Assembly: GCF_018100785.1 (NCBI RefSeq)
Contig: NZ_JAGJEC010000001.1
Coordinates: 620,001 to 684,000, forward strand
DNA from: Maribacter sp. MMG018
GTDB taxonomy: Bacteria > Bacteroidota > Bacteroidia > Flavobacteriales > Flavobacteriaceae
Direction of reading: 5' to 3'
DNA: 64,000 bases
Shown here: positions 62,711-64,000 of the stretch, one piece after another
Numbering within the stretch: the stretch's first letter is position 1
Layout of the letters: each line of letters begins with the position of its first letter
Program-made: the position numbers and the translations under genes
Notes under the pieces: model-generated
Seen by the model: only the letters and a program-made list of their open reading frames with translations
Databases searched by the model: none
What the model was told of the DNA's origin: nothing

Positions 62711-64000
62711 ATGAAAAATTTTTACAAATCTTACATCTTAACCGTAATCTTTATGTTGATTGGCTTCCTACAGCTATCAGCACAAGCAATTGTAATCAAC
62801 GCACCAGAACCGGCAGATAATCCTAATTTGGCCGGTAATTCTCCATGGACTGCCATTTGTGCAGGTAGTTCAGGTTTTAACGAATACTTTGTGAATATCA
62901 CATGGGCAGGTACGGCCAATGCTGGTAACAAGTTTATTCTAGAACTATCGGATGCCAATGGAAACTTTGATTCGCCAACCGAATTGGCGACCATTACCGA
63001 TAAAAACACCGACAACGATTTTGACGTTAGCTTTTCTATATCTACAACCACTAGGGGAAATGGATATAAAATGCGCGTAAGAAGTACCGATCCAGAAAAG
63101 ATAGGTGCAGAGTCCGATGCATACAATATGTACTATATGGACGTTACCACCAATCTGAACATAAGTGAACTAGGAGATGGAGTACCTCCGGGAAGTGTAT
63201 GTTCTATGGATCCGATTACCCTGCAGGTAGACAATATAGAAAACCCAGAAACCTATCAGTATATTTGGTACAAGAGCGGAACGCTTCTTACTGGAGAAAC
63301 CGGACACACTTTAACCGTTTCCGAAAGTGGAATGTACAGCGCCTTTATTGATTATGGACCCGTTTGTACAGGTTCTGGTAATACAGATTCTAATATAGTG
63401 GACGTAACTATTGGTGGCATCGGTTCAGGTATAGCTATAAATACGCCTACAAAAACCGCTCTTTGTAGTGGCGATACAGAAACATTGTCCATTGCTACTA
63501 CAGATGTTTCTTGGAGCTACCAGTGGTATAAAGATGGTACTGCGATTCCAGGAGCCATTTCAACCTCCTATACGATTAATGCTTCGAATGCCGGTTTTGA
63601 AGGAGATTATGCCGTAGAAATATCCGGTACAGGTATTTGTACCGAAAGATCCGAAGCTGTGACGATAACAAATGCCGATGCCTTTACGGTTACTAGGGAA
63701 AATGCAGAGAATGTTGTGGTTCTACCATCACAATCTCAAGTGCTCTCTGTGTCCACTACGGCTGTGAACCCTACTTATAAATGGTTTAGAAACGGAGTGG
63801 AAATATCTGGGGAGACCAGTAATTCTCTGAGCATTACACAAGAAGGAGAATATTATGCCCAAGTATCACAAACGGGTGGTAGTTGTGCCGTTACCAGTAA
63901 AAACTCTGAAACGACTACAGCGGTATTGCCAGATTCGTTTGAGATAGTTTTGGATTATGCCGATAGTTATACGGCTTGTGAAACTACCAATGTGGTCTTA
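62711..64000 (+). CDS. Large secreted protein with Ig-like repeats, 3' end outside the window
   Basis: The frame is open from ATG 62711 to the window end (430 codons, no stop). A signal peptide (ending LQLSAQA) is followed by Ig-like/PKD-like modules (YQYIWYKSGTLLTGETGHTLTV, WSYQWYKDGTAIPGAISTSYTI, PTYKWFRNGVEISGETSNSLSI), each with paired Cys nearby. This design is typical of large type IX secretion cargo and gliding-motility adhesins, but the C-terminal sorting domain is not visible here. Function unknown. Confidence 0.8.
   Translation, partial: MKNFYKSYILTVIFMLIGFLQLSAQAIVINAPEPADNPNLAGNSPWTAICAGSSGFNEYFVNITWAGTANAGNKFILELSDANGNFDSPTELATITDKNTDNDFDVSFSISTTTRGNGYKMRVRSTDPEKIGAESDAYNMYYMDVTTNLNISELGDGVPPGSVCSMDPITLQVDNIENPETYQYIWYKSGTLLTGETGHTLTVSESGMYSAFIDYGPVCTGSGNTDSNIVDVTIGGIGSGIAINTPTKTALCSGDTETLSIATTDVSWSYQWYKDGTAIPGAISTSYTINASNAGFEGDYAVEISGTGICTERSEAVTITNADAFTVTRENAENVVVLPSQSQVLSVSTTAVNPTYKWFRNGVEISGETSNSLSITQEGEYYAQVSQTGGSCAVTSKNSETTTAVLPDSFEIVLDYADSYTACETTNVVL

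Noticed and set aside
1-64000. CRISPR arrays, insertion sequences, prophage
   Set aside because: No regularly spaced repeats, transposase motifs or phage genes were seen on either strand.

Overview
The window is a piece of a marine-type Flavobacteriaceae (Bacteroidota) chromosome. The evidence is the gene content (SPFH protein, DUF4175 membrane protein, carboxypeptidase-regulatory/outer-membrane-barrel proteins, head-GIN protein, many lipoproteins with short lipoboxes) and the promoter elements: many genes have the Bacteroidota -7 box TAnnTTTG and lack a clear Shine-Dalgarno sequence. Genus cannot be fixed by reading; Zobellia/Maribacter-like relatives are a guess.

Layout. 0-9.5 kb: a tRNA with CAT anticodon, mce, rbfA, an ABC permease, an unknown exported protein, dusB, an M28 peptidase and a TolB-like lipoprotein fired from one mirror-symmetric divergent promoter, then a three-gene overlapping cluster (degenerate Lgt-like membrane protein, Tes/MJ0619-like radical SAM enzyme, small two-helix membrane protein). 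9.5-14.4 kb: two tandem paralogous outer-membrane barrel proteins. 14.5-21 kb: lepA, a lipocalin-like lipoprotein, a DUF5060/DUF4038 glycosidase broken by one in-frame TAG, and a proton antiporter. 21-32 kb: a six-PAS hybrid-less histidine kinase with its receiver protein, then a run of peptidases (S8, M1, S41) with rnpA between them. 32-38 kb: DUF1080 and PIG-L proteins facing an S10 carboxypeptidase / PqqB-like MBL / fructosamine-kinase operon. 38.9-41.3 kb: a C5 methyltransferase overlapping a candidate PD-(D/E)XK restriction enzyme.

41-55 kb looks like the replication-origin region. The rpiB-CDF-elaA operon runs left and rnr runs right from a 641-bp AT-rich gap; strand composition flips there (the + strand is C-rich to the left and G-rich to the right, also in non-coding DNA), and two perfect ParB-binding parS palindromes lie 5-8 kb to the right, one of them inside the last codons of ybeY. 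No dnaA gene is in the window. 55-64 kb: gltX, an ENPP-type phosphodiesterase, a TSUP transporter, a DUF1801 protein, an SPFH protein, glnS and the start of a large secreted Ig-like protein that runs off the end.

The items most worth following are the Lgt-like/Tes-like/small-protein cluster (a possible lipid-tail modification system), the oriC-parS arrangement, and the unassigned restriction enzyme.
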